From contig JALHLU010000007.1 in the NCBI GenBank assembly GCA_022844345.1, positions 210,905 through 274,904 on the forward strand: a stretch of DNA of 64,000 nt, given 5' to 3'. The stretch is from Hyphomonadaceae bacterium (GTDB taxonomy: Bacteria > Pseudomonadota > Alphaproteobacteria > Caulobacterales > Hyphomonadaceae). The translations under genes were made by a program, and so were the position numbers. The notes under the pieces are model-generated. The model saw only the letters and a list, made by a program, of their open reading frames with translations, made no database searches and was not told the DNA's origin. This document shows positions 24,129 to 33,124 of this stretch, in pieces (the stretch's first letter is position 1; each line of letters opens with the position of its first letter).

Positions 24129-24350
24129 ATGGCGCGCAAACCTTCCCGCGATGTTGAAAAGACCTACACGCGCGCGCAGTTCGTCGCCAAGCTGAGGCGG
24201 TTCGCTGATAGCGTTGAGAGCGGCGAGGCTTTCACGATCCAGATCGGCGGCGAGCGTCTGCGCGTTCCTGCGCGGGCGACCTTCAACATCGAGCACGAAC
24301 GCGGCAGCGACGGCGAGGAGATCGAGTTCCAGATGAAGTGGACCTCATGA
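24129..24350 (+). CDS. amphi-Trp domain-containing protein
   Basis: A 73-residue protein that consists of one amphi-Trp domain: TRAQFVAKLRRFADSVESGEAFTIQIGGERLRVPA, then FNIEHERGSDGEEIEFQMKW, which ends in the conserved E-x-E-x-Q-x-x-W pattern. Function is not known in general; the name describes alternating charged and hydrophobic residues ending in Trp. Its TGA overlaps the ATG of the peroxidase gene (ATGA), which suggests coupled translation. Confidence 0.88.
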   Translation: MARKPSRDVEKTYTRAQFVAKLRRFADSVESGEAFTIQIGGERLRVPARATFNIEHERGSDGEEIEFQMKWTS

Positions 24351-24823
24351 CCACGGCCTTTGATTTCGAGTTCGTCGCCATCAACGGATCGCCACTGCCG
24401 CTGAAGCAGTTCGAGGGGCAGGCGCTGCTGGTTGTGAATGTGGCTTCACGGTGCGGGTTCACACCGCAATACGCTGGCCTGCAGAAACTCTACGCGGATT
24501 ATCACCCGCGCGGGCTCACCGTGCTTGGCGTGCCGTGCAACCAGTTCCTCTGGCAAGAGCCGGCGAAGGAAACCGAGATCGCGGCGTTCTGCGAAGTGAC
24601 CTACCACATAACCTTCCCGATGACGGAGAAGACATCCGTGAAGGGCGGCAAGGCGCATCCGTTCTACAAGTGGATGCGCGAGAAACTGGGCAGGGCGGCG
24701 CATCCCGCGTGGAATTTCCACAAGCTGCTGGCGGACAGGAGCGGCGCCCCGGTGGCGGCGTTCAAGTCTGGCGTCGAGCCGGACAGCGCCGAACTGCGCA
24801 ACGCCATTGAGCGCTCTCTCTAG
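24347..24823 (+). CDS. glutathione peroxidase (thioredoxin-dependent type)
   Basis: A 158-residue peroxidase with the catalytic tetrad of the family: peroxidatic Cys36 in NVASRCGFTPQY, Gln70 in NQFLWQEP, and Trp and Asn in AWNFHKLL (about 122-123). Cys82 in FCEVTYHITFPM is the resolving cysteine, which marks the two-cysteine enzymes that use thioredoxin. It is cytoplasmic, as no signal peptide is present. The start overlaps the preceding gene by 4 bases, and its end overlaps the convergent DUF2842 gene by 4 bases. Confidence 0.95.
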   Translation: MTTAFDFEFVAINGSPLPLKQFEGQALLVVNVASRCGFTPQYAGLQKLYADYHPRGLTVLGVPCNQFLWQEPAKETEIAAFCEVTYHITFPMTEKTSVKGGKAHPFYKWMREKLGRAAHPAWNFHKLLADRSGAPVAAFKSGVEPDSAELRNAIERSL

Positions 24824-25032
24824 ACGTCCGGGCTTTCCTTGGGTTCGTCCTTGGAGTGGATCCAGCGGATGAGCGGCTTCAGGGGCAGGACCCAGGCCAC
24901 GCCGGCGACGGGGAAATAGAGAACCTTCCAGGCCCAGTGTTCGCTGGCGATGCGGTCTCCGATGACGGCGGCCACGGCGATGTAGGCGACCAGCCAGGCC
25001 AGCAGCAGCAGCGATCCAACCAGCTTGCGCAT
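24820..25032 (-). CDS. DUF2842 family small membrane protein
   Basis: A 70-residue protein with two membrane helices: RKLVGSLLLLAWLVAYIAVAAVIGDRI and the segment around WKVLYFPVAGVAWVLPLKPLIRWI. That length and the closing WVLPxxPLIxWI pattern match DUF2842, a family found mainly in alphaproteobacteria with no known role. The start is the ATG at 25032, because the reading frame upstream is not membrane-like. It lies upstream of and divergent from ctaA; in other alphaproteobacteria it is often near cytochrome-oxidase-related genes, which may hint at a role in respiration. Confidence 0.82.
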   Translation of the reverse strand: MRKLVGSLLLLAWLVAYIAVAAVIGDRIASEHWAWKVLYFPVAGVAWVLPLKPLIRWIHSKDEPKESPDV

Positions 25033-25125
25033 AGGGTTACTCCTGGACGCGCCCTCGGGCGGAGGGCGCCGGGTGCGGCTTTCCTTCCGCTGGTCTTCCG
25101 TTCTCACAGGCACGATAAGAGCGCA

Positions 25126-26181
25126 ATGAGCGAGGCTGTCGCGATATCTGCAACTGTGAGCCCCATGGCCCCTGCAAAGGGCGTGGGGCTGGTGCGCGCG
25201 TGGCTGCTGCTGATCGCCGGGATGGTCTATCTGATGATCCTGGTGGGCGGGGCGACGCGGCTCACGGACTCAGGCCTGTCGATCACGGAATGGCAGCCTC
25301 TGCTGGGCGCCATCCCGCCGATGTCGGACGCCGACTGGCAGGACGCCTTCCAGAAATACCAGACCATGACGGCGCAGTTCCATGTGCTGAACCCCAACAT
25401 GGATATCGAGGGGTTCAAGGCAATCTACTGGTGGGAGTGGGGCCATCGCCAGCTTGGCCGCGTGATCGGCGTGGCCTTTGCCCTGCCGTTCCTGTTCTTC
25501 TGGCTGACGGGGCGGACGTCGAAGAAGCTGATGCCGCACCTGCTGGCGTTGTTCGCGCTGGGCGGACTGCAGGGGCTGATCGGCTGGTGGATGGTGGCGT
25601 CCGGCGTCAATTCGGAACTGACGTCGGTGGCGCCGTACCGGTTGATGACTCACTTTGGCCTGGCGCTGCTGATCATCGCCTACTGTTTCTGGCTATGGCT
25701 GGAGTTGGGTGCGGAGCGTCGCGAGCTGCCGGTGGCGGCCCGGCCATGGGCCAACGCCCTCATCTGGGTGACGGGCGTGCAGATGCTGCTGGGTGCGCTG
25801 GTGGCGGGACTGGATGCGGGCCGCGGCTTCACCGACTGGCCGCTGATGTCGGGCGAGGTAATCCCGTCGACGATGTGGATGCTCGATCCGTTCTGGCGCA
25901 ACTTCTTCGAGAACGAGGCGACGACGCAGTTCTTCCACCGGCTGACGGCCTATGCGCTGCTGGGCACGGCGCTGTGGTGCGCGTGGCGGTTCAGGGCGCA
26001 GCACTGGAGCCTGTTCGGGCTGTTCGCAGGGCTGGTGGGCGCGCAGGCCGTGCTGGGGATTGCGACGCTGATGCGCGCGGCGCCGCTGGACATGTCGCTG
26101 ACGCACCAGGGGCTGGGCGTGATCCTGGTACTGGCGGCGACGCGACTCGTGTGGACGTCACGCGCGGCAGTGGACGGCTGA
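25126..26181 (+). CDS. ctaA: haem A synthase (COX15/CtaA)
   Basis: A 351-residue inner-membrane monooxygenase that converts haem O to haem A for aa3-type oxidases. It has about eight helices. His motifs for haem binding are visible: EWGHRQLGRVIG, LMTHFGLALLII, FFHRLTAYALLG and LTHQGLGVILVL. RLTDSGLSITEWQPLLGAIPP near the N-terminus is a COX15 hallmark. The ATG at 25126 is preferred because the open frame upstream is antisense to the DUF2842 gene. No cox structural genes are in the window. Confidence 0.95.
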   Translation: MSEAVAISATVSPMAPAKGVGLVRAWLLLIAGMVYLMILVGGATRLTDSGLSITEWQPLLGAIPPMSDADWQDAFQKYQTMTAQFHVLNPNMDIEGFKAIYWWEWGHRQLGRVIGVAFALPFLFFWLTGRTSKKLMPHLLALFALGGLQGLIGWWMVASGVNSELTSVAPYRLMTHFGLALLIIAYCFWLWLELGAERRELPVAARPWANALIWVTGVQMLLGALVAGLDAGRGFTDWPLMSGEVIPSTMWMLDPFWRNFFENEATTQFFHRLTAYALLGTALWCAWRFRAQHWSLFGLFAGLVGAQAVLGIATLMRAAPLDMSLTHQGLGVILVLAATRLVWTSRAAVDG

Positions 26182-26226
26182 GGCCAATCGCACATACGGT
26201 CCCCGCAAAGACTTCGGGAGAACGCC

Positions 26227-27210
26227 ATGACTGCCAGCCGCGAAATCCATCTTGTGAGGCGCCCGAAGGGGATGCCGGTTCCGGCCGACTTTGCCGTGGT
26301 CGATGTCAGCGTGCCGCCGACGGGCGAGGGTGAGGTCAGGGTGCAGACACTCATCATGTCGGTTGATCCCTACATGCGGCCACGGCTCAACGCGGACCAG
26401 GCGCTCAATGCGCCGCTGCTGGGCGGGGGCATCGGGCGCGTGGTAGAGTCGCGCAATCCGAAATTCCAGGAAGGCCAGCTTGTGCGGCAGGGCGTGGGTT
26501 TTCGCGAGGTGCATGTCAGCGATGGCAAGGGGCTGACGCCGCTGAACCGCGATCCGGCGCTGCCGCTGTCGGTCTACATGCATGCGCTGGGCGGGACCGG
26601 GATCACGGCTTATGGCGGCCTGCTGGAGATCGGCGCGCTGAAGGATGGTGAGCAGGTCGTGGTGTCGACTGCGGGCGGGGCGGTGGGCTCGGTCGTGGCG
26701 CAGATCGCGAAGATCAAGGGCTGCCATGTCGTCGGGTTGACGGGCTCTGACGACAAAGCGGCGTGGCTGCGCGACGAGGCGGGGCTCGACGCCGTGATCA
26801 ACTACAAGACGCAGCCGCTGGCCGAAGCGCTGAAGGCGGCGACGCCGAAGGGGATCGACGTCTATTTCGAGAATGTCGGCGGAGCCCAGCTTGATGCGGC
26901 GCTGACGCGCATGAATGTACGCGGGCGCATTCCGGTGTGCGGGATGATCTCCACCTACAATGGCGGCGGCGAGGGCGTGAAGAACCTGTTCAGCCTGATC
27001 TATGGCCGCATCCGCATGGAGGGGTTTGTTGCGACAGACTTCGCGCATCTCAATGCCGCGTTCATGTCGGACATGACCGGGTGGCTGAAAGCGGGCCAGA
27101 TCAAGTATCAGGAGACGGTGCTGGAAGGGTTCGAGCGCGCGCCCGAAGGGTTGATCGGGCTGTTCGAAGGCCGGAACACCGGCAAGATGCTGATTCATGT
27201 TTCGGATTGA
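26227..27210 (+). CDS. NADP-dependent MDR oxidoreductase (CurA/leukotriene-B4-dehydrogenase family)
   Basis: A 327-residue zinc-independent medium-chain reductase of COG2130, whose members reduce the double bond of enones such as curcumin or 15-oxo-prostaglandins. It carries the SREIHLVRRPKGMP start, DPYMRPR, LGGTGITAYGGLLEIG, and the NADP loop STAGGAVGSVVAQIAKIKG. The C-terminal IKYQETVLEGFERAPEGLIGLFEGRNTGKMLI is standard. It precedes the nitroreductase by 9 bases, so the two are probably co-transcribed. Confidence 0.95.
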   Translation: MTASREIHLVRRPKGMPVPADFAVVDVSVPPTGEGEVRVQTLIMSVDPYMRPRLNADQALNAPLLGGGIGRVVESRNPKFQEGQLVRQGVGFREVHVSDGKGLTPLNRDPALPLSVYMHALGGTGITAYGGLLEIGALKDGEQVVVSTAGGAVGSVVAQIAKIKGCHVVGLTGSDDKAAWLRDEAGLDAVINYKTQPLAEALKAATPKGIDVYFENVGGAQLDAALTRMNVRGRIPVCGMISTYNGGGEGVKNLFSLIYGRIRMEGFVATDFAHLNAAFMSDMTGWLKAGQIKYQETVLEGFERAPEGLIGLFEGRNTGKMLIHVSD

Positions 27211-27219
27211 GGTGATCGC

Positions 27220-27897
27220 GTGACGTTCGATGAAGTCATTCTGGGCCGGCGCAGCATTCGCGGGTTCAAGCCAGACGCCGTGCCAAAGACGCTGATCCGC
27301 GAAGTGATCGAACTGGCGATGCGGGCGCCGTCGTCCTACAACACTCAGCCGTGGAACTTCCATGTCGTCGCCGGCGCGCCGCTGGATCGCATCCGGCAGG
27401 GCAACACTGAGCGGACCGTGGCGGGCGTGCCGGACTCACGCGAGTTCCGCAGCCATGGCGCCTATGGCGGGACGCATCGCGACCGCCAGATCGAAGTCGC
27501 CAAGCAGCTGTTCGCCGCGATGGAGATCGCGCGCGACGACAAGGACAAGCGGCAGGAGTGGGTTTTGCGCGGATTCCGGCAGTTCGATGCGCCGGTATCC
27601 ATCGTGGTGAGCTATGACCGCGTGATCCATGGCGGCGATATCGGGCCGTTCGATTGCGGGGCGGTGACCAATGCGCTGGTCAACGCCGCCTGGTCGCGCG
27701 GGCTCGGTTGCGTGATCAACAGCCAGGGCATCATGCAATCGCCCGTGGTGCGTGAACATGCGGGTATCCCTGAGGACCAGGTGATCATGATGTGCGTCGC
27801 CATGGGCTGGCCCGACGAGAGCTTCCCCGCGAACGCGGTAGTCTCGCGCCGCAAGAGCGTCGACGAGGCTGTGCGGTTCGTCGGGTTCGATAGCTGA
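27220..27897 (+). CDS. nitroreductase family flavoenzyme
   Basis: A 225-residue FMN-dependent oxidoreductase. The N-terminal GRRSIRGFKPDAVP holds the Arg and Ser residues that bind the FMN phosphate, and MRAPSSYNTQPWNFHVV is the standard second motif. The C-terminal GWPDESFPAN...RRKSVDEAVRFVG closes the fold. The start is a GTG at 27220, preceded by TTGAGGTGATC, with no better start nearby. It is likely in one transcript with the upstream NADP-dependent oxidoreductase; the physiological substrate is unknown. Confidence 0.93.
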   Translation: MTFDEVILGRRSIRGFKPDAVPKTLIREVIELAMRAPSSYNTQPWNFHVVAGAPLDRIRQGNTERTVAGVPDSREFRSHGAYGGTHRDRQIEVAKQLFAAMEIARDDKDKRQEWVLRGFRQFDAPVSIVVSYDRVIHGGDIGPFDCGAVTNALVNAAWSRGLGCVINSQGIMQSPVVREHAGIPEDQVIMMCVAMGWPDESFPANAVVSRRKSVDEAVRFVGFDS

Positions 27898-27903
27898 AGC
27901 AGA

Positions 27904-29559
27904 TCAGCGGGCGTAGCTGAGCGTCTGGTAGCGGACGGTCAGCGAGTCGTTGGCCGGGACGGTGAGGCGGAAGATCGGGCGTCCGTTTTTCTGGCCGTAG
28001 GGGGCATCCGCCCGCACCATCTCTGTGCCGCCTTGCAGGTAGAGCCGGACTTCAACTGTGACATCGTAGGACCGCGCATTGGCGACCTCGATCCGGTTGA
28101 TCTGGTCGAGCGTGCGCGATCCGGCGTTCACGCCCGGCACGACGCGCAGCAGCGGCAGCCACGGCAGGCTGCGCTCGGGCGACAGCGTTACGTTTTCGAC
28201 GGTCTGGCGCGCCTGGATGTCGGGAGCGCCGCCGAACTCGAACTCTGTCTCCTCGTCGACGGCAATGTCGCGCAGCGTGGTTTCGCCAGCGAGAAGCCGG
28301 CGTTCGGCGGCGCCTTCGCCGACCTGCTCGAACAGCTGGACGCGGCCGGCGGGCAGGGGCAGGCCGAGATTGCTTTCCGTGTCGTTCTGCGTGCGCAGCA
28401 GCATCGGCACGGCCATGAAGTTGGTCGAGTAGTTGCCGGAGAAGTTGACCTCGTAGAGGCGCGTGACCGGCACGGCCGCCCGATCGAACATGCGAACCTG
28501 CTTGGCCTGGCGGCTGAGGACCGAGACCCGGCCGGGGACGCGATAGAGTTTCAGGTCGCCGAGCTCTTCCTGGACCACTTCCGCGGCCATGGGCGGAGGC
28601 GGAGGCGGCGGCGGCGGCGCCATTGCTGCCTCCGCCATTCGGGCGCCGGTGACGACGATATTGTCGTCAAGCCAGCCTTTGGCCTGTTGTAGGTAGATCG
28701 GCTCCACGGAGTCGCTGGTCGACCCGCGTGGCCAGCAGTCCGCGAAGATGGGACCGCCAATATCGATCGGTTCGACCTGGCCGCTTTCGCGATTGAGCTT
28801 GCCGGCGACGATCTGCACGCGGGCATTCTCGAAGCTGACGCCATTGCCGTTGGCCAGCGTGATCCAGGCGCCGAGATCGAGCGTGCTCTCGCCGGGCGTC
28901 CGGTCGGCGACATAGTCGGCCGCCCAGTCAAACCCGCGTGCGAGATAGGACAACTGGATGACGGCCTCGACAGGTTCGGTCACGCGGGTGCGGATGGACA
29001 GGGTGGGCGTGGACGACAGACCAGACGCAGATTCCTCGAACGACACCGTTTCGGAAAGACCGGAGCAGCGCAGCGCCTCGATCCCATTCGGCGTTTCGAA
29101 CACGACGCCGCCCTCGGCCGCGCGGATCGTGCCGCGTGTGCGCGTCGTGACGCCGGTCTTCGGATCGGTGCGCAGGAGGTCGACGCGGCCTTCCTGTCCG
29201 GCGGCGGCCTGGACGAGTGCGGAGGGGCTCAGGAGCTTTGCGTCGCGGTTCTTCTCGACGACGCCGGTGGCAAGGCCGGTGACGATGGCGGACACAGGCT
29301 CGATGCCGTCCGCGACGCCCTCGAAGCGAACGGTGTGTTCGCCGGGCTGAAGCTCGATGCGGCGTGATTCCGTTATCAGCGCGAAGCCGCCGAGATAGTC
29401 GAGATCGAAGCCGCCCTCGCCGCGATAGGGATCGCGGTAGACCGTGACCGACACATCGAAGGCGGGGCCCGCCGTTACGCTCTGCGCTTCCGCTGTCAGC
29501 GGGGCGCCGAGAAGGGCGAGGCCTGCCAGGCTGTAACGGTTGGGACGAAAGGACCGCAT
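27904..29559 (-). CDS. secreted DUF4139 domain protein
   Basis: A 551-residue exported protein with a signal peptide (SLAGLALLGAPLTAEAQS). The N-terminal region (DVSVTVYRDPYRGEGGFDLDYLGGFALITESRRIELQPGEHTVRFEGVADGIEP) and the C-terminal beta-rich region (YEVNFSGNYSTNFMAVPMLLRTQNDTESNLGLPLPAGRVQLFEQ, VTVEVRLYLQGGTEMV) fit the DUF4139 pattern. A run of eight or more prolines falls mid-protein (about residue 345). Function is unknown. It is 11 bases downstream of a second DUF4139 gene, so the two form a tandem operon. The ATG at 29559 is chosen because it starts the signal peptide. Confidence 0.82.
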   Translation of the reverse strand: MRSFRPNRYSLAGLALLGAPLTAEAQSVTAGPAFDVSVTVYRDPYRGEGGFDLDYLGGFALITESRRIELQPGEHTVRFEGVADGIEPVSAIVTGLATGVVEKNRDAKLLSPSALVQAAAGQEGRVDLLRTDPKTGVTTRTRGTIRAAEGGVVFETPNGIEALRCSGLSETVSFEESASGLSSTPTLSIRTRVTEPVEAVIQLSYLARGFDWAADYVADRTPGESTLDLGAWITLANGNGVSFENARVQIVAGKLNRESGQVEPIDIGGPIFADCWPRGSTSDSVEPIYLQQAKGWLDDNIVVTGARMAEAAMAPPPPPPPPPMAAEVVQEELGDLKLYRVPGRVSVLSRQAKQVRMFDRAAVPVTRLYEVNFSGNYSTNFMAVPMLLRTQNDTESNLGLPLPAGRVQLFEQVGEGAAERRLLAGETTLRDIAVDEETEFEFGGAPDIQARQTVENVTLSPERSLPWLPLLRVVPGVNAGSRTLDQINRIEVANARSYDVTVEVRLYLQGGTEMVRADAPYGQKNGRPIFRLTVPANDSLTVRYQTLSYAR

Positions 29560-29570
29560 TGGCCTGCGCC

Positions 29571-30965
29571 TCAATAGGCGGAATCGAATACGGCGGTCAC
29601 TTCCGTCGAGCCGTTGGCGGGCACCATGACGACCCATTCGGCCATGTCGGCGTTGGGGCGCGTGCTGGCGAGGCTTTCGGACTCGATGCTTGTATCGCCC
29701 CACAGGCCATCCTGCTGCAGCGTGACCTTCACTTCGCGCGGGGTGGCGTTGCTGATCGTATACTTCATGGATGTCCGCCAGCGGCGCGGGCCCGCGCGCT
29801 CGCGCTTCTCGACCACGGGCTTCACCTTGACGTCGAACGCATCGCCGGTCGCCAGCGAGAGCGTGGAGCCCATCGGCGTGTGGTCGATGCGGCTTTCGCC
29901 GATGAATTGCGGATCGCCCTGCTTGTCGCGGATGTAGAAGCGCAGGATGCCGGCGGGCAGCTGGTCGCCCAGGCCCTTCGCTGCGCCCGTGTTGAAACGA
30001 TAAACGGTCTTGGCGCTTTCGGGATCCTCGAGCGTGCCGAGCCAGTAGTTGCGGAACTCGTAGCCGTGTTCGGCGGGGACGCCATGAACATCAAGGAACG
30101 AGACCTGCTTGGTCTGCATGTTCGCGATGGTTGTGCGCTCGGGCAGCGGATAGAGATAGAAATCGCCGAGGCGCTCGCGGTCGCCGGTTTCCGTGCCGGC
30201 CTGCGACATCTGGGGGCGCGGCGGCTGCGGACGATACTGCTGCTGGCGGTACTGGTCTGCGCGAAGCGGGGAGCCGGCCACAAGCGTCGTGTCGGCATTG
30301 TCGTAGGTTGTGCCACTGGAATTGGTGAGCGTGATCCAGCCCTGCACATCAAGCTTCGACGTCACGTCGTCGAACAGAGCGACATAGTCCGCGCTCCAGC
30401 CGAGGCCGCCGGTGAGATAGTTCAGCGTCACGGGGCGCGATCCGCGGCGGTCGCCATTGACGGTGACGGACAGCGTGGGCTTCGAGCGCAGGTTCTCGGG
30501 CACCTTGTCGAAGATCACGCGCACTGGGAGGCCGTCGTCACGCAGCACTTCGATACGGTTGCCGATCTTGAGGACGACGCCATTGTTGGTGGCGAGCACT
30601 TCGGCGCGCTCGCGCGTTTCGGCGCCGGTGGCGGGATTGACGCGGATGATGGTGATCGTGGTGCCGACGGCCTTCTCCATCAGCTTGGCCGGGGTCAGCA
30701 GGTCGAAATCGAAGTTCTGTTCGACGATGGTGAGGCCGGTGGCCGAAAGCGACACGGTCTCGGGCCGGATTTCTCCCGAGACGCCGGGGAATTCCAGGCG
30801 CTGGCGGCCGGCCGCGAGGTCCATCTCCCGCTTGTCCTGCACGAGCGCGAGGTTGTCGTTGTAAATAGTGATGGCGACTTGCTGGCCCTGCGCCAGCGCG
30901 GACGGGGCCAGACAGGCTAACCCGAGAGCTGCGAACGACACCGCTGCGATAATGGACGATTTCAT
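29571..30965 (-). CDS. secreted DUF4139 domain protein, upstream paralogue
   Basis: A 464-residue exported protein with signal peptide (SSIIAAVSFAALGLACLAPSALAQ). The start is QVAITIYNDNLALVQDKREMDLAAGRQRLEFPGVSGEIRPETV, typical of the N-terminal domain that goes with DUF4139. LTGGLGWSADYVALFDD and TLTNSSGTTYDNADTTLVAG lie in the middle, and SMKYTISNATPREVKVTLQQDGLWGDTSI in the C-terminal part. It is shorter than its downstream partner and lacks the polyproline run. The ATG at 30965 has a GGGGAGG site 5 to 6 bases upstream. No enzymatic residues can be assigned. Confidence 0.85.
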   Translation of the reverse strand: MKSSIIAAVSFAALGLACLAPSALAQGQQVAITIYNDNLALVQDKREMDLAAGRQRLEFPGVSGEIRPETVSLSATGLTIVEQNFDFDLLTPAKLMEKAVGTTITIIRVNPATGAETRERAEVLATNNGVVLKIGNRIEVLRDDGLPVRVIFDKVPENLRSKPTLSVTVNGDRRGSRPVTLNYLTGGLGWSADYVALFDDVTSKLDVQGWITLTNSSGTTYDNADTTLVAGSPLRADQYRQQQYRPQPPRPQMSQAGTETGDRERLGDFYLYPLPERTTIANMQTKQVSFLDVHGVPAEHGYEFRNYWLGTLEDPESAKTVYRFNTGAAKGLGDQLPAGILRFYIRDKQGDPQFIGESRIDHTPMGSTLSLATGDAFDVKVKPVVEKRERAGPRRWRTSMKYTISNATPREVKVTLQQDGLWGDTSIESESLASTRPNADMAEWVVMVPANGSTEVTAVFDSAY

Positions 30966-31026
30966 GTGGTTCCTCCCCACGAGTTCAGGAGAGACTAGAC
31001 CGCCTGCAGCGGCGCGGAAATGGGGC

Positions 31027-31056
31027 GGCCGCGCGAAAGATGCAGTTCGCGCGGCC
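31027..31056 (-). terminator. strong hairpin downstream of tyrS
   Basis: A perfect 11-bp stem GGCCGCGCGAA/TTCGCGCGGCC with an 8-base loop lies about 90 bases past the tyrS stop codon and upstream of the next gene on the same strand. There is no T-run after it on the minus strand, so it is at best a weak or factor-dependent terminator. Confidence 0.45.
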
Positions 31057-31144
31057 TTATTCCTGTTGATGCCGTCTAGATGGCCTTTAGCCGGGCGTGC
31101 CGTTTCTCGTCAGAGGCGAGCAGTCACGGGCTGAGGCAGCTCCC

Positions 31145-32419
31145 TTAAATTGGCTTTAGGAGCTTCACGTCCTTCTTGCCCTTCTGGATTTTGAAGGCGC
31201 CAAGTTCCGGGTCGATCTGATCTCTATTGTAGTGTTTGCCGACTTCTGGCCGAACCCCGTTTATCTGGATTCCACTTTGTTGGATGAGGCGGCGAGCTTC
31301 GCCAAGAGACGCCGCAAGGCCGACTTCCTTCACAAGTGCCTCAGCCGTTCGCTCGGTCCAGCCTTGGCCACCTCCCCAATCCAATTCAACTGTTGGCAAG
31401 TCTAAAGATGCACCGCCGCCCTTGAAGACGGCTTCGGCGGCGGCGGCGGCCTTCTTCGCTTCCTCCTCGCCATGCAGCATTGCGGTTGCAACATCGGCGA
31501 GGCGCTTCTTGGCGTCGTTGATGGCTGCGCCTTCCGCCTTGGCGTGCTCGCTGATCTCGCTCTCCGGCAGGTCGGTGAACAGGCGCATGAAGCGGACCAC
31601 GTCGGCGTCTTCCGTGTTGCGCCAGAATTGCCAGTAGTCATAAGGGCTGCGCATGTCGGCATTGAGCCACACGGCGCCATCGGCGGTCTTGCCCATCTTG
31701 CCGCCCGAGGCGGTTGTGATCAGCGGCGTGGTGACGCCGAACACTGTCGTGTCGATGATACGGCGTGTGAGGTCGATGCCGTTGACGATGTTGCCCCACT
31801 GATCCGAGCCGCCCATCTGGATGCGGCAGTCGAAGCGGCGCGCCAGTTCCAGGAAGTCGTAGGACTGGAGCAGCATGTAGTTGAACTCGAGGAAGGTGTA
31901 CGGCTCCTCGTTATCGAGGCGGCGGCGCACGGTTTCCTGCGCGATCATCTTGTTGATCGTGAAGTGCTTGCCGTAGTCGCGGAGGAATTCGATCCACTTG
32001 ATCTGGTCGAGCCATTCGGCGTTGTCGACCATGATGGCGTCGGTGGGGCCGTTGCCGAATTTCAGGAACGGTTCGAAATTCTTCCGGATGCTCGCCATGT
32101 TGATGGCGATTTCCTCGGTGGTGAGAATGGGGCGCGACTTCTCCTTGTCGGTCGGATCGCCGATCTTGGTTGTGCCGCCGCCCATCAGCACGATGGGCTT
32201 GCCGCCGGCCTGCTGAAGGCGGCGCAGGTTCATGATCTGCACGAGCGAGCCCACGTGCAGCGACTTCGCGGTGGCGTCGAAGCCGATATAGCCGCACGGC
32301 GGCACGGGGCCTGCCGCGTAAGCGTCGAGGCCTTTCTCATCCGTGATCTGGTAGACGTGGCCACGCGAAATCATTTCCCGCAGGAAGGCTGACTTCTGGG
32401 CGTTTGCGTCGAGGGTCAC
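31145..32419 (-). CDS. tyrS: tyrosyl-tRNA synthetase
   Basis: A 424-residue class I synthetase, the same length as the E. coli enzyme. The HIGH motif appears as LHVGSL (about residue 55) and KMSKS as GKMGKT in TASGGKMGKTADGAVW, the usual form in this TyrRS subgroup. The tyrosine- and adenylate-binding segments are FNYMLLQSYDFLELARR and MGGSDQWGNIVNGIDLTRR. The S4-like tRNA-binding domain is the last 80 residues (EARRLIQQSGIQINGVR). The start is GTG at 32419 with an AGGAG site; a frame extending 17 codons upstream has none. The final 250 bases are lower in GC (about 57 percent) than the rest. Confidence 0.97.
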   Translation of the reverse strand: MTLDANAQKSAFLREMISRGHVYQITDEKGLDAYAAGPVPPCGYIGFDATAKSLHVGSLVQIMNLRRLQQAGGKPIVLMGGGTTKIGDPTDKEKSRPILTTEEIAINMASIRKNFEPFLKFGNGPTDAIMVDNAEWLDQIKWIEFLRDYGKHFTINKMIAQETVRRRLDNEEPYTFLEFNYMLLQSYDFLELARRFDCRIQMGGSDQWGNIVNGIDLTRRIIDTTVFGVTTPLITTASGGKMGKTADGAVWLNADMRSPYDYWQFWRNTEDADVVRFMRLFTDLPESEISEHAKAEGAAINDAKKRLADVATAMLHGEEEAKKAAAAAEAVFKGGGASLDLPTVELDWGGGQGWTERTAEALVKEVGLAASLGEARRLIQQSGIQINGVRPEVGKHYNRDQIDPELGAFKIQKGKKDVKLLKPI

Positions 32420-32427
32420 TTGAGAGG

Positions 32428-32432
32428 CTCCT
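32428..32432 (-). promoter_or_regulatory. ribosome-binding site that fixes the GTG start of tyrS
   Basis: AGGAG on the minus strand lies exactly 8 bases upstream of the GTG at 32419, and this start gives the family's standard length. Confidence 0.7.
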
Positions 32433-32604
32433 AAAGGGTCTGCCGACCGGAGGCCATCTCGATATGCCACCGGTCAGGGCGGCATGCATGTTCGCACCGC
32501 CCGCTTATTTCAGCGTGCGATAATAATACGCGGAGAGGGTGGCGCGGTGCGACATGGGTGGTAGATACGCGGAGGCTCTGGGGAACGTCAAGTTGGGGTC
32601 GTAA

Positions 32605-33120
32605 ATGTGCCTGAGCGTGTACATCGGGACTTCCCACCCCCTAGTGGCCTTGTCCGAAGATTTCGTAGGTGAGTTGGGCATAGAGCCGGCAAGCTGGAAG
32701 CCTGCTCCGCTAGAGCGGATGAAGTACCTTTACTACGCGGGCCAACGAGGCAGCCTTCCCGAGCTGGGTTGCTCCTGCCTGCTGCTTGAGTTTCTAGACT
32801 GGAGAATTGAGCCTCCTGCCGTCATCAGCGACGACCTCTATCCTCACGGCGGGCCGTGTCCGTTCGAGATGCTGCGCACCTACTGCGAGCAGGTGCTCGA
32901 TCAGGGCGGGGAAGTCATCCTTGTGAGCGAGGAGTCAGGCGGCTCGGAAGAGGCTAGCTTAGCTAGCGACTACGATAACACCGTGCTCTTCCTTGATGAC
33001 ATCCGCCGCGGGCGTGTGATCTTCGGGAGCTCTCTGAACAACATTCCATACCGCGCGCAGCTCGTGATGCGAGCGAGCGGGGCCTTGAGTGGTCCGCTGT
33101 CTGAAGGCGAAGCCTCGTAA
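32605..33120 (+). CDS. hypothetical protein, Cys-containing, family of unknown function
   Basis: A 171-residue protein that begins MCLSVYIGTSHPL and contains MKYLYYAGQRGSLPELGCSCLLLEFLDW, DDLYPHGGPCPFEMLRTYCEQVL and VLFLDDIRRGRVIF. The start and the GCSC motif look conserved and resemble small uncharacterised proteins that I cannot name. There is no signal peptide, and the cysteines (residue 2, the GCSC pair, CPFE and YC) could bind a metal, but that is speculation. It is divergent from tyrS and converges on the thioesterase gene, ending 4 bases from it. Confidence 0.75.
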   Translation: MCLSVYIGTSHPLVALSEDFVGELGIEPASWKPAPLERMKYLYYAGQRGSLPELGCSCLLLEFLDWRIEPPAVISDDLYPHGGPCPFEMLRTYCEQVLDQGGEVILVSEESGGSEEASLASDYDNTVLFLDDIRRGRVIFGSSLNNIPYRAQLVMRASGALSGPLSEGEAS

Positions 33121-33124
33121 CCCG

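Noticed and set aside
32420..32604. Leader or T-box type control in front of tyrS
   Set aside because: No T-box sequence or terminator/antiterminator pair can be seen, and such leaders are not expected in alphaproteobacteria.
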